From assembly GCA_036721855.1 (NCBI GenBank), contig DAIMKF010000017.1:1-40130 (forward strand): a stretch of DNA of 40,130 bases, read 5' to 3'. Shown piece after piece: positions 16,570 through 25,010 of the stretch. The translations under genes were made by a program, and so were the position numbers. The first letter of the stretch is position 1; each line of letters begins with the position of its first letter. Under the pieces are notes generated by a model, which worked only from the letters and a program-made list of their open reading frames with translations, made no database searches and was not told the DNA's origin. Source of the DNA: JAHDNZ01 sp036721855 (GTDB lineage: Bacteria; Bacillota; DTU065).

Positions 16570-17598
16570 CTACAAAATCTTTACTAATAGTTTAAAAGTG
16601 TTTTCTAGACCTTCTTTATGTGTTCTTTCATAACCATGTGATGCACTGACTCCTGGTCCTATTAAGGCATGGCAAAGATCATAGCCTGCTGTTAGTGCAG
16701 CTTCGGCATCAGAACCATAAAAGGGGTAGATATCTACTGCATAATTTAAGTTGTTTTCTTTTGCTGTTTTTATTAAGGCTGTGGTTAGGTTGTAGTCGTA
16801 TGGACCGTGAGAATCTTTGGCACATATGGAAACCTTAAGTTCGTCGGTAGTTAGATCCGAACCTACAGCACCCATATCAACGGAAATAAAATCTACTATT
16901 CCTTCTGGTAAAAAGGTTGCTGCACCATGACCTACTTCCTCGTAAGTGGTAAAAAGCAAATAAGTGCTTTGGGTAAATTCAATCGGGTTTTCGGTAAGAT
17001 ATTTTGCTAAACCCAATAAAACAGCTGCACTGGCTTTATCATCCAAATGTCTGCTTTTAATAAAACCGGAGGCAGTGACTTTAGTTCTAGGATCAAGAGA
17101 AATAAAATCACCGGCACTTAGACCTAATTTAAGTAGATCTTCTTTAGTAAATACTTTTTCATCGAGAACAACTTCCATTGTTTCATCGTTACGAGGTTCT
17201 TTTTTTAATTCGCTATTGACATGGACAGCTGGATTTATCATCTGAACTGTACCACTGTAAGATTCTCCTTCTCTAGTATGCACAGTACAATTTTCTGTTT
17301 CCAGGTAATTATCAGGAAAACCACCGATTTTTGTAAATCTCAAACGTCCATTATCTTTAAGAGCCCTGACCATTAGGCCTAAGGTGTCGAGGTGAGCAGC
17401 AAGTACAATTCCCCGGCCTTGACCACCTAAATGACACAAGACACTTCCTTTGTGGCTAAGTTCAGGTTTGTAACCAAATTCCTGTAATTTTTCCAGTACA
17501 TATTCTGTAGCTTTAAATGTATAGCCGGTAGGGCTTGGAATTTGGCAAAGATTTATGATTTCTTCTACGATATAGTCTAAATAATTATTGGATTCCAA
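16570..17598 (-). CDS. M42 family metallo-aminopeptidase
   Basis: Cytoplasmic dinuclear metal aminopeptidase of 342 aa (glutamyl aminopeptidase/TET-like family). Metal ligands and catalytic residues are visible in order: AHLDTLG, SRHLDDKA, YEEVGHGA, SVDMGAVG and the C-terminal GPGVSASHGYERTH. The substrate-domain insertion between the first two motifs is present, so the protein looks complete. The start is TTG 17598, with AAGGAGG nine bases upstream. It lies 14 bases after the glycerol kinase gene on the same strand and is probably co-transcribed. Members trim peptides in large assemblies; specificity cannot be read. Confidence 0.92.
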   Translation of the reverse strand: MESNNYLDYIVEEIINLCQIPSPTGYTFKATEYVLEKLQEFGYKPELSHKGSVLCHLGGQGRGIVLAAHLDTLGLMVRALKDNGRLRFTKIGGFPDNYLETENCTVHTREGESYSGTVQMINPAVHVNSELKKEPRNDETMEVVLDEKVFTKEDLLKLGLSAGDFISLDPRTKVTASGFIKSRHLDDKASAAVLLGLAKYLTENPIEFTQSTYLLFTTYEEVGHGAATFLPEGIVDFISVDMGAVGSDLTTDELKVSICAKDSHGPYDYNLTTALIKTAKENNLNYAVDIYPFYGSDAEAALTAGYDLCHALIGPGVSASHGYERTHKEGLENTFKLLVKIL

Positions 17599-17612
17599 TT
17601 AATAAAGCCTCC

Positions 17613-19109
17613 TTAATCGAGTTCCGCCCATTGTCTAGATCTATCAACAGCTTTATGCCAACCCCAAAGCAACTTTTCACGTTTTGCTTTAGCCAGCTTT
17701 GGATTGAATTTTTGATCTAGTCCCCAGTTGGCTTTGATCTCTTCTTTGCTCTGCCAATAACCTGTTGCAAGTCCTGCTAAATAACAAGCTCCAAGTGCTG
17801 TTGTTTCAACTACTGCCGGTCTAATAACCGGTACACCTAGAATATCAGCTTGAAATTGCATTAAAAAATTATTAGCTGCAGCACCACCATCGACTTTTAA
17901 GGTTGTAAGAGTTAACTTGGAATCATCTTCCATTGCTCTTACTACATCAAGTGATTGATAAGCAATTGATTCTAATACCGCGCGAATAAAATGCTCTTTA
18001 TTGCTGCCTCTTGTCAGCCCAACCATTGTGCCACGAGCATACATATCCCAATATGGTGCCCCTAGACCTACAAAAGCTGGTACAAAGTAAACACCACCTG
18101 TGTCCTCTACCGAAAGTGCATATTTTTCTGTATCGGCAGCTGTTTTAATCATTCTTAGTTCGTCCCGTAACCATTTAACTGCCGCCCCACCAATAAAGAT
18201 ACTGCCTTCAAGAGCATAGTTTATTTCCTCACCTATTTTCCAGGCGATCGTAGTTAAAAGGCCATTATGTGAATCAATAGCTTTACTTCCTGTGTTTTGC
18301 AGCAGAAAGCAACCGGTACCATAAGTGTTTTTTACATCGCCATCGGCAAAACAGCATTGACCGAATAAAGCTGCCTGTTGATCCCCTGCACAACCGGCTA
18401 TGGGAATGGTTGCACCTAGGATTGCAGTATCGGTGTTACCATAAACAAAACTTGAAGGTTTTACCTGGGGAAGCATGGAGATAGGAATATCTAGAATCTT
18501 TAATAGTTCTTCATCCCAAGTAAGACTGTGAATATTAAAGAGCATTGTACGTGAAGCATTGGAGTAATCTGTGACATGCACAGCACCTTTTGTAAGGTTA
18601 TAGATAAGCCAAGTATCGATAGTACCAAATAAAAGCTCACCGAGTTTGGCTTTTTGCTTCGCCTCAGGTACATTTTCAAGAATCCATTTAATTTTTGTCG
18701 CCGAAAAATAAGCATCAACAACCAAACCAGTTTTTGCTCTTATCATCTCGGTTAAGCCCTCTTTTTTTAATTCGTCACAGATCCCGGCCGTTCTTCTGCA
18801 TTGCCAAACAATAGCATTGTAAATTGGTTTACCGGTATTTTTATCCCAAACGACAGTTGTTTCTCTTTGGTTGGTTATACCGATACCTTTGATCTGTGAT
18901 GGAGCAATATTGGCTTTGGCAATGGCTTCATAGGTTACACCGATTTGAGTACCCCAAATTTCCATCGGATCATGTTCTACCCAACCTGGTTGGGGATAGA
19001 GCTGTTGAAATTCTTTGCGCGCTTCGGAAATAATTCTTCCCCTGTAATCAAAGATAATCGCCCTTGAACTGGTAGTCCCTTGATCAAGAGCCAAAATATA
19101 ATAGTCCAC
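17613..19109 (-). CDS. glpK: Glycerol kinase
   Basis: Phosphorylates glycerol with ATP to glycerol 3-phosphate. The 498-aa length and sequence are typical for GlpK: YILALDQGTTSSRAIIFD at the N-terminus, PGWVEHDPMEIW, GITNQRETTVVWD, IVWQCRRT, SNASRTMLFNIHSLTWD, GDQQAALFGQ, NTYGTGCFLL, FVPAFVGLGAPYWD and LKVDGGAAANNFLMQFQAD. The start is GTG 19109, six bases after GGGGGG. No glpF or glpD is linked; the neighbours are an M42 peptidase downstream and two uncharacterised genes upstream, so its place in a glycerol operon is not shown here. Confidence 0.96.
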   Translation of the reverse strand: MDYYILALDQGTTSSRAIIFDYRGRIISEARKEFQQLYPQPGWVEHDPMEIWGTQIGVTYEAIAKANIAPSQIKGIGITNQRETTVVWDKNTGKPIYNAIVWQCRRTAGICDELKKEGLTEMIRAKTGLVVDAYFSATKIKWILENVPEAKQKAKLGELLFGTIDTWLIYNLTKGAVHVTDYSNASRTMLFNIHSLTWDEELLKILDIPISMLPQVKPSSFVYGNTDTAILGATIPIAGCAGDQQAALFGQCCFADGDVKNTYGTGCFLLQNTGSKAIDSHNGLLTTIAWKIGEEINYALEGSIFIGGAAVKWLRDELRMIKTAADTEKYALSVEDTGGVYFVPAFVGLGAPYWDMYARGTMVGLTRGSNKEHFIRAVLESIAYQSLDVVRAMEDDSKLTLTTLKVDGGAAANNFLMQFQADILGVPVIRPAVVETTALGACYLAGLATGYWQSKEEIKANWGLDQKFNPKLAKAKREKLLWGWHKAVDRSRQWAELD

Positions 19110-19140
19110 CCTAAACCCCCCAATATTCTAAGGTAAATTA

Positions 19141-19701
19141 TTAGTTAATGTTTAAAAGCATTTGTGCGGCCTTACTACCCATAACCATACTAGCCCAGAT
19201 AAAGGCTTCCTGATAAAGATCTGCCAGTTCAACAAATTTAAGAAACTCAAGCGTTTCCACAGATTCAAAAGGGCCAATAGCATCTGAGTAATCCAAAGTA
19301 GCATAGGCAAGTCCTCTGGTAATTAAAACTATAGCCCTTGTAAGACATCCGTGCCATTTTGGATTTTCTTCTTTAGTCCAACCCCACTCCAATTCTTCTT
19401 CGGGATTAAAATCTATTTGCTTTTTAATTGTAGCGGTTAAATATTTATTGGCTTTAAGCATACCTACAAACTCCAAAGCTACCTGCCTGGCACTTTCACT
19501 AGCGGTTTTTAGATACTCATCTTGTTCTTTTTTTACCTCTAAACTGACTGCACCTGCTAACCAGTAGATATAGGCACTAAAACCTAAAACCAATTCCATT
19601 TCGTTGAATGTTTTATTATCTCTAAATACTTCCATTTTGACAGCGTTAGGACGAATCTTTGCCACGATCTCCGAAGTGTAATATTCATGATTGTCAATCA
19701 T
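19141..19701 (-). CDS. Uncharacterised protein, 186 aa
   Basis: I do not recognise this family. The product is predicted soluble and mostly helical, with no signal peptide. Notable parts are an acidic-aromatic stretch (FNPEEELEWGWTKEENPKWHG), a helical YIYWLAGAVSLEVKKEQDEYL and the end AFIWASMVMGSKAAQML. One Cys lies in HGCLTRAIVLITRGLAYATLD. The start is ATG 19701, after GGAGTGAG. It lies 15 bases downstream of the DUF6062 gene and 31 upstream of glpK, so these are probably one transcript. A possible metal or cofactor role cannot be judged from the sequence. Confidence 0.65.
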   Translation of the reverse strand: MIDNHEYYTSEIVAKIRPNAVKMEVFRDNKTFNEMELVLGFSAYIYWLAGAVSLEVKKEQDEYLKTASESARQVALEFVGMLKANKYLTATIKKQIDFNPEEELEWGWTKEENPKWHGCLTRAIVLITRGLAYATLDYSDAIGPFESVETLEFLKFVELADLYQEAFIWASMVMGSKAAQMLLNIN

Positions 19702-19716
19702 TATCTCACTCCACTT

Positions 19717-20346
19717 TTAAACTCGGTATTTTTTTTCGACTCCGCTTATAAAATAACGTGCTGCTTTCTTCCATGATCTGAGACTTTGTTGGTCTTTTCC
19801 ACCTTGATAGTTATAGGTATTTTGCCTCAACAGAAGCTCTAACTGTTTATTTAACCTGTAAAAAGCTTTATCTTGCACTTTGATCAGTAGTTCTTGCAAC
19901 CTTTTATCAAAAGCTAGCTCCTGGTATAGCTTGACAAAATGATGACGGCATAAACCATCTGAAGCCAGATAATCGTTGTGAAACTCGGAGCGGTTTTTCA
20001 ACCCCCAGATAAATGCTTTTTTGCTATCCTCGAAGTTATGCTCGATCTTTTGACAGACCGGACAGACAAAACTGTTATCCAGCCAGGTCTTTTGCCAATT
20101 ATTAAGCAAATCTTGATATAAAATCGCCTGCCCGGTAGCAGAGCCTTTTTCTAAAAGCAGTAACGAATGCTTGGAACAAAGCCCTCCGCCACTTAGCCAC
20201 TCTTCACGATAATCTTGGTCGAGAACATTATTTAATAGACGATTAAAGTACATTTTATATAGTGCTTCGTCTAAAAAACAAAAAGGACATTCTAAAAAGT
20301 GCATTGCATCTTCCATAGCTGCTAATTTGAGTTCATATATATTCAC
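19717..20346 (-). CDS. DUF6062 family Cys-rich protein
   Basis: Soluble protein of 209 aa matching the DUF6062 pattern: two zinc-site-like Cys pairs, LECPFC (Cys20, Cys23) with GGGLCSKH about 35 residues later, then FVCPVCQKIEH with DGLCRHHF. Each CxxC plus CxxH set could bind one metal; the two halves look like a duplicated unit. Function unknown. The GTG at 20346 is the only good start near the expected N-terminus; its SD (GGGGGG) lies inside the end of the Nudix gene and is separated from the GTG by a stem-loop. Co-transcribed with the Nudix gene upstream and the 186-aa gene downstream. Confidence 0.78.
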   Translation of the reverse strand: MNIYELKLAAMEDAMHFLECPFCFLDEALYKMYFNRLLNNVLDQDYREEWLSGGGLCSKHSLLLLEKGSATGQAILYQDLLNNWQKTWLDNSFVCPVCQKIEHNFEDSKKAFIWGLKNRSEFHNDYLASDGLCRHHFVKLYQELAFDKRLQELLIKVQDKAFYRLNKQLELLLRQNTYNYQGGKDQQSLRSWKKAARYFISGVEKKYRV

Positions 20347-20352
20347 TAAATG

Positions 20353-20376
20353 GCCCTTTAAGGGCTCCCCCCTCTC
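20353..20376 (-). promoter_or_regulatory. Split ribosome-binding site with stem-loop (DUF6062 gene)
   Basis: On the minus strand GAGAGGGGGGA (20366-20376) is followed by GCCCTTAAAGGGC (20353-20365), then six bases and the GTG at 20346. The gap is 20 bases, or 7 without the stem-loop. The SD lies inside the upstream Nudix gene, and that gene's stop is in the stem-loop. Confidence 0.6.
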
Positions 20377-20756
20377 GAAAAAATATCTATTACAGCTTTG
20401 GCAATAGGCTTATCCGCTGGTGCTAAAGGATAGTTACCTAGATCACCATAGAAAACCCACGCAAAATCCTGATGTTCTTTTAGAACCGGTTTTTCTTTAA
20501 TACTGACCAAATACGCCGACAAGCAAATACTTTTTTCAGGATATTCATAGTTACTAGCACCAATAAATCTGCCGATTTTAGCGGTTACCGAGAGCTCTTC
20601 TAAGAGTTCTCTTTGAAGACATTCTTGCGGTGTTTCTCCTTTTTCTATCTTACCGCCGGGAAACTCCCATAAGCCTCCTTGGTGACTGTCTTTTTTCCTT
20701 TGGGCAATAAATACTTTTTGGCCTTGAATAATAACCGCCGCACAGACCTGAATCAT
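20358..20756 (-). CDS. MutT-type Nudix hydrolase (8-oxo-dGTP diphosphatase-like)
   Basis: Nucleotide-pool sanitising enzyme of 132 aa, the usual MutT length. It would hydrolyse 8-oxo-dGTP or other (d)NTPs to monophosphates. The Nudix box is GGKIEKGETPQECLQRELLEELSV in two pieces, with all signature Gly and Glu present, and the opening IQVCAAVIIQGQKVFIAQR and SHQGGLWEFPGGK fit the MutT clade. The ATG follows AAGGGGG. The last codons overlap the SD and stem-loop of the next gene, so translation of the two may be linked. Confidence 0.9.
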   Translation of the reverse strand: MIQVCAAVIIQGQKVFIAQRKKDSHQGGLWEFPGGKIEKGETPQECLQRELLEELSVTAKIGRFIGASNYEYPEKSICLSAYLVSIKEKPVLKEHQDFAWVFYGDLGNYPLAPADKPIAKAVIDIFSRGGSP

Positions 20757-20837
20757 AAAAAGAACCCCCTTACTAGCCGGCTTTAGAAAAATTCGTCTTG
20801 ACCATAAGATTTTCCTTTGCTTTTAATAATATTAGCA

Positions 20838-20860
20838 AAGGCCGGATTAAATCCGGCCTT
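20838..20860 (-). terminator. Terminator of GHL10 gene
   Basis: AAGGCCGGAT pairs with ATCCGGCCTT across a three-base loop. It overlaps the stop codon of the GHL10 gene on the minus strand; the T-run is weak (TTTGCTAATATT). Confidence 0.65.
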
Positions 20861-22565
20861 AATTTAAGATACGATTCTTATATTCATAGACCTTCAAAAG
20901 TGTAGTTAAACGCTTTATTTCACTTGCCATGACATTATCTGTAATGTTTGTAGCGATTTTAGGAAGTTTAAACAACAGATATTTAACCACAGGTAACTGC
21001 CTTTTAGAATCACTATTTAAGACAGTCTCCATTCTACTAATTAACCTTTCGACTTCGGTATATAGTTCATTGTCTGTCTCCGGAGAAACTAACTTTATTA
21101 AATCCTCTAGTAAAAGATAGCTGCTTTTATATAGGTCTCTATGAGGCGGAAAAGCTTTTTCTCTGAAAGGACCTTCTTTCAACAGTCTATAGTGTTCTGT
21201 TTTTAAATAAGGATAGGCAAATATTCGCATCCCGGGTTCTCCTAAATCTCGGACGGTTTCAATTTGTTCCAGCAATTGATAAGGATTATCCATAGCCTGA
21301 ACCCCCAAGCTAGGATATTGCATCGCCCGACCATCTGTAACTGCTTTGACATATCTAACTTCTCTTTGCACAATATCGGGATCGTTTTGATAAACTAAAG
21401 GAGACAGAATTTCCACTAGATGCCTGTCTAGCCAAACCGGCCAGTTCTGTTGGCGAAAGTAAGCTTGTTGCAAAGTTCCCCCACCCCAAAGAGCTGTTGC
21501 AATGCCAACACTTATCATCGCGTCAGGTTTGGCGGTTTTTAGTGCTTTAGAAATATTTGCAACCATAGAAGTAATTAATTCTTCTCTAAATGCTTGCCAA
21601 TTTTCCCATTCTGTCCCAAAATCACCGGGTGTGTATTCCGGTCTGGTTCTAATAGCTGCTGAGGGATATTTTGCCTCCAGAGGATTGTAGCCGTAAAGTG
21701 AGTAAAACAGATCCAATGAGGCCTGATCATAACTAAAATCATTATCTTCTAAAGGATTTACGGCATTTCTTACATAATCCAGCTGACAACCAGCAAAATC
21801 ATATTTTTGCCACATCTCATAGATATAGTTAAAAATAAATTCCCGTGCTTTAGGATGGGCCGGGCTAAACCAAGCTAAGGAATAAGCATCGAGACCGTTT
21901 TGAAATCTGTCTAGGGCTGCCCACTCCGGATGTTGATTTAGAACAGGTCCCAAAGTGCCATCAGCCGCAGCAAAAAACACTTTTTGCCAGGGGAAGACAT
22001 CGATATCTTTGGCTTTGCAAAGCTCCACTAGTTCACCTAAGGGGTCAAGACCTTGAAGATCGGGGGCAAGTTCCATATATTCGGAAGGATAGACTACATA
22101 ACCATCATCACGTAAAACTTCGACAAAGATGGTATTAAAACCAGCCTCAGCTATCTCTTCTATTAAATCCAGAAGACTTTTAGACAGAGCTTTTCTGGAA
22201 AGGGTCCCAGCATCCACCGAAATTATCCTTGCTTCCACTTTTAAAGAGCGACTGGCTTTAGCATAGGTTTTCCCCAGAGCCATCTTAGATAACTCAATCT
22301 TTAACTCCGCTTCAAAGTAATCTCTTTCTTTTAAGTGTTTTTCAGCCTCTGTTAAAGATGACTCTACCAGTTCTAAGTAAGTTTGAGTCTCTTTAATTCT
22401 TTCTGTTTCCAGATGGCTTTTGTTAGCTTCAAAAAAAGCTTTTGCTTTAAACAATTCTTGACTTAAAAATTTTAGATCTTCTTGATAGTTATTAACCGCG
22501 AAAACAGTTTCACTCATAGCTAAATATATTAATAAAAATATAACCAGCTCTTTAACTAATTTCAC
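20859..22565 (-). CDS. Secreted GHL10 family glycosidase-like protein with coiled-coil
   Basis: Predicted exported protein of 568 aa. The GTG at 22565 follows GAGGAGAC at good spacing and gives a signal peptide (KELVIFLLIYLAMSETVFA); the longer in-frame reading overlaps the upstream gene. Residues about 25-105 form a helical, Glu/Lys-rich coiled coil. The GHL10 TIM barrel covers about 115-430, with RSLKVEARIISVD, GFNTIFVEVLRDDGYVVYPS, IDVFPWQKVFF, HPEWAALD, WFSPAHPKAREF and the motif FAGCQLDYVRN. The C-terminus is helical. It shares the barrel with the larger GHL10 protein at 3399 but has a different N-terminal partner. Presumed glycoside hydrolase; substrate unknown. It overlaps the upstream gene by 14 bases. 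Confidence 0.8.
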   Translation of the reverse strand: MKLVKELVIFLLIYLAMSETVFAVNNYQEDLKFLSQELFKAKAFFEANKSHLETERIKETQTYLELVESSLTEAEKHLKERDYFEAELKIELSKMALGKTYAKASRSLKVEARIISVDAGTLSRKALSKSLLDLIEEIAEAGFNTIFVEVLRDDGYVVYPSEYMELAPDLQGLDPLGELVELCKAKDIDVFPWQKVFFAAADGTLGPVLNQHPEWAALDRFQNGLDAYSLAWFSPAHPKAREFIFNYIYEMWQKYDFAGCQLDYVRNAVNPLEDNDFSYDQASLDLFYSLYGYNPLEAKYPSAAIRTRPEYTPGDFGTEWENWQAFREELITSMVANISKALKTAKPDAMISVGIATALWGGGTLQQAYFRQQNWPVWLDRHLVEILSPLVYQNDPDIVQREVRYVKAVTDGRAMQYPSLGVQAMDNPYQLLEQIETVRDLGEPGMRIFAYPYLKTEHYRLLKEGPFREKAFPPHRDLYKSSYLLLEDLIKLVSPETDNELYTEVERLISRMETVLNSDSKRQLPVVKYLLFKLPKIATNITDNVMASEIKRLTTLLKVYEYKNRILN

Positions 22566-23259
22566 TTTTTGTCTCCTCTCCCCCCAAAATTTGATAATAA
22601 TATTGCGAGCCAACTTTTTTGTCAACCGTTATTAAACCTGCCTTTTTTAAAGTATAGGTAATTTTTTGAGCTTTATTAAGTGAATAAAATCCTAAGTTTG
22701 CAAGTTCTTTGTTAGTGAATGTGTTCCCAAGATTAGCTGGTAAAAAACTCAAGTAATCAGTAGCGTTTTTCAAAAAATACCTTGAGAGTATTTCCACAAG
22801 ATGATGGTCCTTGATGCTAACTCCCTTCCGTCTCCAGGAACCCCGACCATCTTCTACTCTTATCTCCTCTTCTTTGGTTAGTAATATCTCAATCGAGAGA
22901 TTGGGATCTAGTAAAAAATCGGTAATATAAACTAATTCAGAAAATATATCTGCCCAACAACCTTTTTTAGGAGAAAGGCGTTTAGAAAGAATCTCGCCGT
23001 CAGAATCAAGACGGATCAACCTTTTTTCTTTAGGAATTGGATAGACCAGATGTATTTTATAATCAGGCAGAAGCAATTTAAATTTCTTTTTTAAGCTGGA
23101 AAAATTGCCTGTTTGAATTTCGATGATCTTCTTATCCTTCTTTAAATCGACAACAAAGCCCTTAACAGTTTCTTCTACATTATATCCTGGTGCATAATAT
23201 TCCTTCAAAGCCTTATGTAATGAACTTTCATTTAAATTCCCAATTCCTCTTTTTTTCAC
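22552..23259 (-). CDS. Nuclease-fold plus winged-helix protein, uncharacterised
   Basis: I recognise a type rather than a named family. The 235-aa product opens with HKALKEYYAPG and then GFVVDLKKDKKIIEIQTGNFSSLKKKF (split here for clarity at EIQT), which matches the D-x(n)-E-x-Q/K core of PD-(D/E)XK nuclease-like folds. A middle part (LVYPIPKEKRLIRLD, SPKKGCWADIFSELVYITDFL) follows, and the last about 65 residues look like a winged helix (FTNKELANLGFYSLNKAQKI, LKKAGLITVDKKVGSQYYY). No signal peptide. The GTG at 23259 follows GGAGGG. It overlaps the GHL10 gene by 14 bases, implying coupling between an apparent DNA-acting protein and a secreted hydrolase. Confidence 0.6.
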   Translation of the reverse strand: MKKRGIGNLNESSLHKALKEYYAPGYNVEETVKGFVVDLKKDKKIIEIQTGNFSSLKKKFKLLLPDYKIHLVYPIPKEKRLIRLDSDGEILSKRLSPKKGCWADIFSELVYITDFLLDPNLSIEILLTKEEEIRVEDGRGSWRRKGVSIKDHHLVEILSRYFLKNATDYLSFLPANLGNTFTNKELANLGFYSLNKAQKITYTLKKAGLITVDKKVGSQYYYQILGGEETKSEIS

Positions 23260-23413
23260 AATATCCCTCCCCTCCAGACTATTATCTATTTGGCTTTAGT
23301 AATCATCTTAACGGCAAAAATTAAGGCTTACAGATTTGGTAGGGTTTATATCCTCGCTTTAGCCTCTTTACACATAACAGCTTTTTATCTAGGATACACC
23401 GGCAATCTTCGAG

Positions 23414-24346
23414 CTAATATTTCTCTCCTGTTGTATAAAAAACCTCAGCTAAAGCACCTTGTTTGGGATTATGGTTTATAATTTTTCTATAATTACCCTC
23501 TTGTTTAAGTATAAAGACATCAATCCCATCACATCTTAAGATAATATTTCCGTGTAAATCTGTTCTATAAACAGAAACATTTTGTGCCAATAAGCGATCA
23601 ATCACCTCTTGATGTGGATGTTGATACGGATTATCTTGACCTACAGATATTATTGCCACAATCGGTGAGACTGCTTTTAAAAACTCCGTAGATGAGGATG
23701 TTCTACTCCCATGATGAGCTACATTTAAAACTTCCGCCTGCAGATCAAATTCATCTTCCAAAAGCATTTTCTCATTTTCTCTTTCACAGTCTCCGGTAAA
23801 AAGAAAACTTATATCGCCATAGGTAAGTTTTGTAACTACACTATAGTGATTAAGTGAGTCATAATCCCTCTCCAACGGCGAAAGAATCATAAACTCTAGC
23901 ACAGGATCAAGATCAAAAAATTTACCTTTAATTGCCTTGATCCGATTAGCGCCAGATTGATTAACTTTATTAATAAATTGTTCAAAGGTAACCGAGGTAT
24001 GTGCTTTAGCAGGATAGCAGACATTTTTAACCACAAAGCTATCAAAAACAGTCAGCAAACCACCGATATGGTCTTCATGAGGATGAGTAGCAATTATTAA
24101 ATCCATGTCCATAACTCCCAGGTCGGATAGGTATTTAACCAAATTTGGACCGGATTTTTTTGGGCCGCCATCGATTAAAATAGTCTTGTCACTTGGGGTT
24201 TGAATTAATATTGCTTCACCTTGACCTACATCAATAAAATGCACCAACAAGTCTGCCTGAGTACCAAAGATTAAAAGGAAAAACATGGCTATTAAGAGAC
24301 CAATTTTCTGTGCTGTTTTCAAGTTGGTCACCGTCTCTCTACTCAT
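23414..24346 (-). CDS. ComEC/Rec2-like metallo-beta-lactamase hydrolase, secreted
   Basis: Exported or anchored metallo-beta-lactamase-fold protein of 310 aa, like the C-terminal domain of ComEC as a stand-alone. A signal or anchor segment (IGLLIAMFFLLIFGTQA) precedes the domain: HFIDVGQGEAILIQ, the metal motif HPHEDH at 88-93, LFTGDCE, VLNVAHHGSRTSS and VGQDNPYQHPHQEVI. Stand-alone relatives are presumed extracellular nucleases or phosphodiesterases; the target is unknown. The ATG at 24346 gives an eight-base overlap with the DUF3006 gene stop, and GGAG lies four bases before it. Pairing with DUF3006 is common in Bacillota. Confidence 0.88.
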   Translation of the reverse strand: MSRETVTNLKTAQKIGLLIAMFFLLIFGTQADLLVHFIDVGQGEAILIQTPSDKTILIDGGPKKSGPNLVKYLSDLGVMDMDLIIATHPHEDHIGGLLTVFDSFVVKNVCYPAKAHTSVTFEQFINKVNQSGANRIKAIKGKFFDLDPVLEFMILSPLERDYDSLNHYSVVTKLTYGDISFLFTGDCERENEKMLLEDEFDLQAEVLNVAHHGSRTSSSTEFLKAVSPIVAIISVGQDNPYQHPHQEVIDRLLAQNVSVYRTDLHGNIILRCDGIDVFILKQEGNYRKIINHNPKQGALAEVFYTTGEKY

Positions 24347-24605
24347 CAAACTCCATGAGTTTTTCTATTTTTTTTAATCTATTATCTGTTGTTTGATTGT
24401 CAACTCTAATTGAAATATCTAAAACATCGCCTTCTTTAATTGGTTCTCGGAATATTTCTTTGGGTAAATAAATATGACCGCCCTCCCATTCAACTACAAC
24501 AACGCTTTCTTCTATGCGATCAATAATATACATTGGGTATTCCCTCCCTTTGGGAGCAAAAAAAAGCCCTATTAACAGAAGCCAGAGTATATTTTTAAAA
24601 CGCAT
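24339..24605 (-). CDS. DUF3006 domain protein
   Basis: Small 88-aa protein. The ATG at 24605 is eight bases after GGAGG; two earlier in-frame ATGs are too close to it. A short hydrophobic N-terminal segment (ILWLLLIGLFFAP) is followed by the DUF3006 domain: MYIIDRIEESVVVVEWEGG, IYLPKEIFREPIKEGDVL and the C-terminal helix RLKKIEKLME. Function unknown; the domain is a small beta-barrel often encoded before ComEC-like hydrolases, as here, where the genes overlap by eight bases. Confidence 0.82.
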   Translation of the reverse strand: MRFKNILWLLLIGLFFAPKGREYPMYIIDRIEESVVVVEWEGGHIYLPKEIFREPIKEGDVLDISIRVDNQTTDNRLKKIEKLMEFDE

Positions 24606-25010
24606 TACCATTGCCTCCAATAAGGAGTTTTTCTGTGTTGCGTTTTTTTAATTGTTACTCCCTTGATACAATATCAACTCTTTTTTCTCGCTAAGCAAAT
24701 TTTTCCCTGCAAAATTTATTATACAATAATTCGAATTTACACTGAGCCGAAAATAATTAGTAAGCCCAACTAATATAGCTAATCTAGATTTAAGACCTCT
24801 GATTATAAAACTATGTATGTCCTCTAAACACAAATAATTCAGCAGGCCTTATAAAACGACGTCTAGGCGCCTTTGGGGCACTTACCCATAACTTTATATG
24901 TGTTCCTTAGCAGACTGGCCTTATAACAGAAATTAAAGGCTGTGAAGTTAGCTTTAATAGTTCATTTTTTTTATAACTGTTAACTGTGTTTTGTTTTTAA
25001 CCTTAGTCGA
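24606..25010. other. Long intergenic region, no confident gene
   Basis: About 400 bases between DUF3006 and the Nudix gene on the minus strand. A weak hairpin at 24931-24957 (ATTAAAGGCT with AGCTTTAAT, one bulge) could terminate the Nudix transcript. GGCCTTATAA occurs twice (24845 and 24919). A 61-codon minus-strand reading frame at 24648-24833 has no SD or recognisable motif. I see no known riboswitch or RNA. Confidence 0.5.

Noticed and set aside
23290..23481. 63-codon hydrophobic plus-strand frame
   Set aside because: No SD, weak start, and its end lies antisense to the ComEC-like gene.
24648..24833. 61-codon minus-strand frame in the long intergenic region
   Set aside because: No SD and no recognisable motif or coding pattern.
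24835..24960. Possible riboswitch or small RNA with repeated GGCCTTATAA
   Set aside because: I compared it by eye with c-di-GMP, fluoride, ZTP, preQ1, SRP and 6S patterns and none fits; only a weak hairpin remains.
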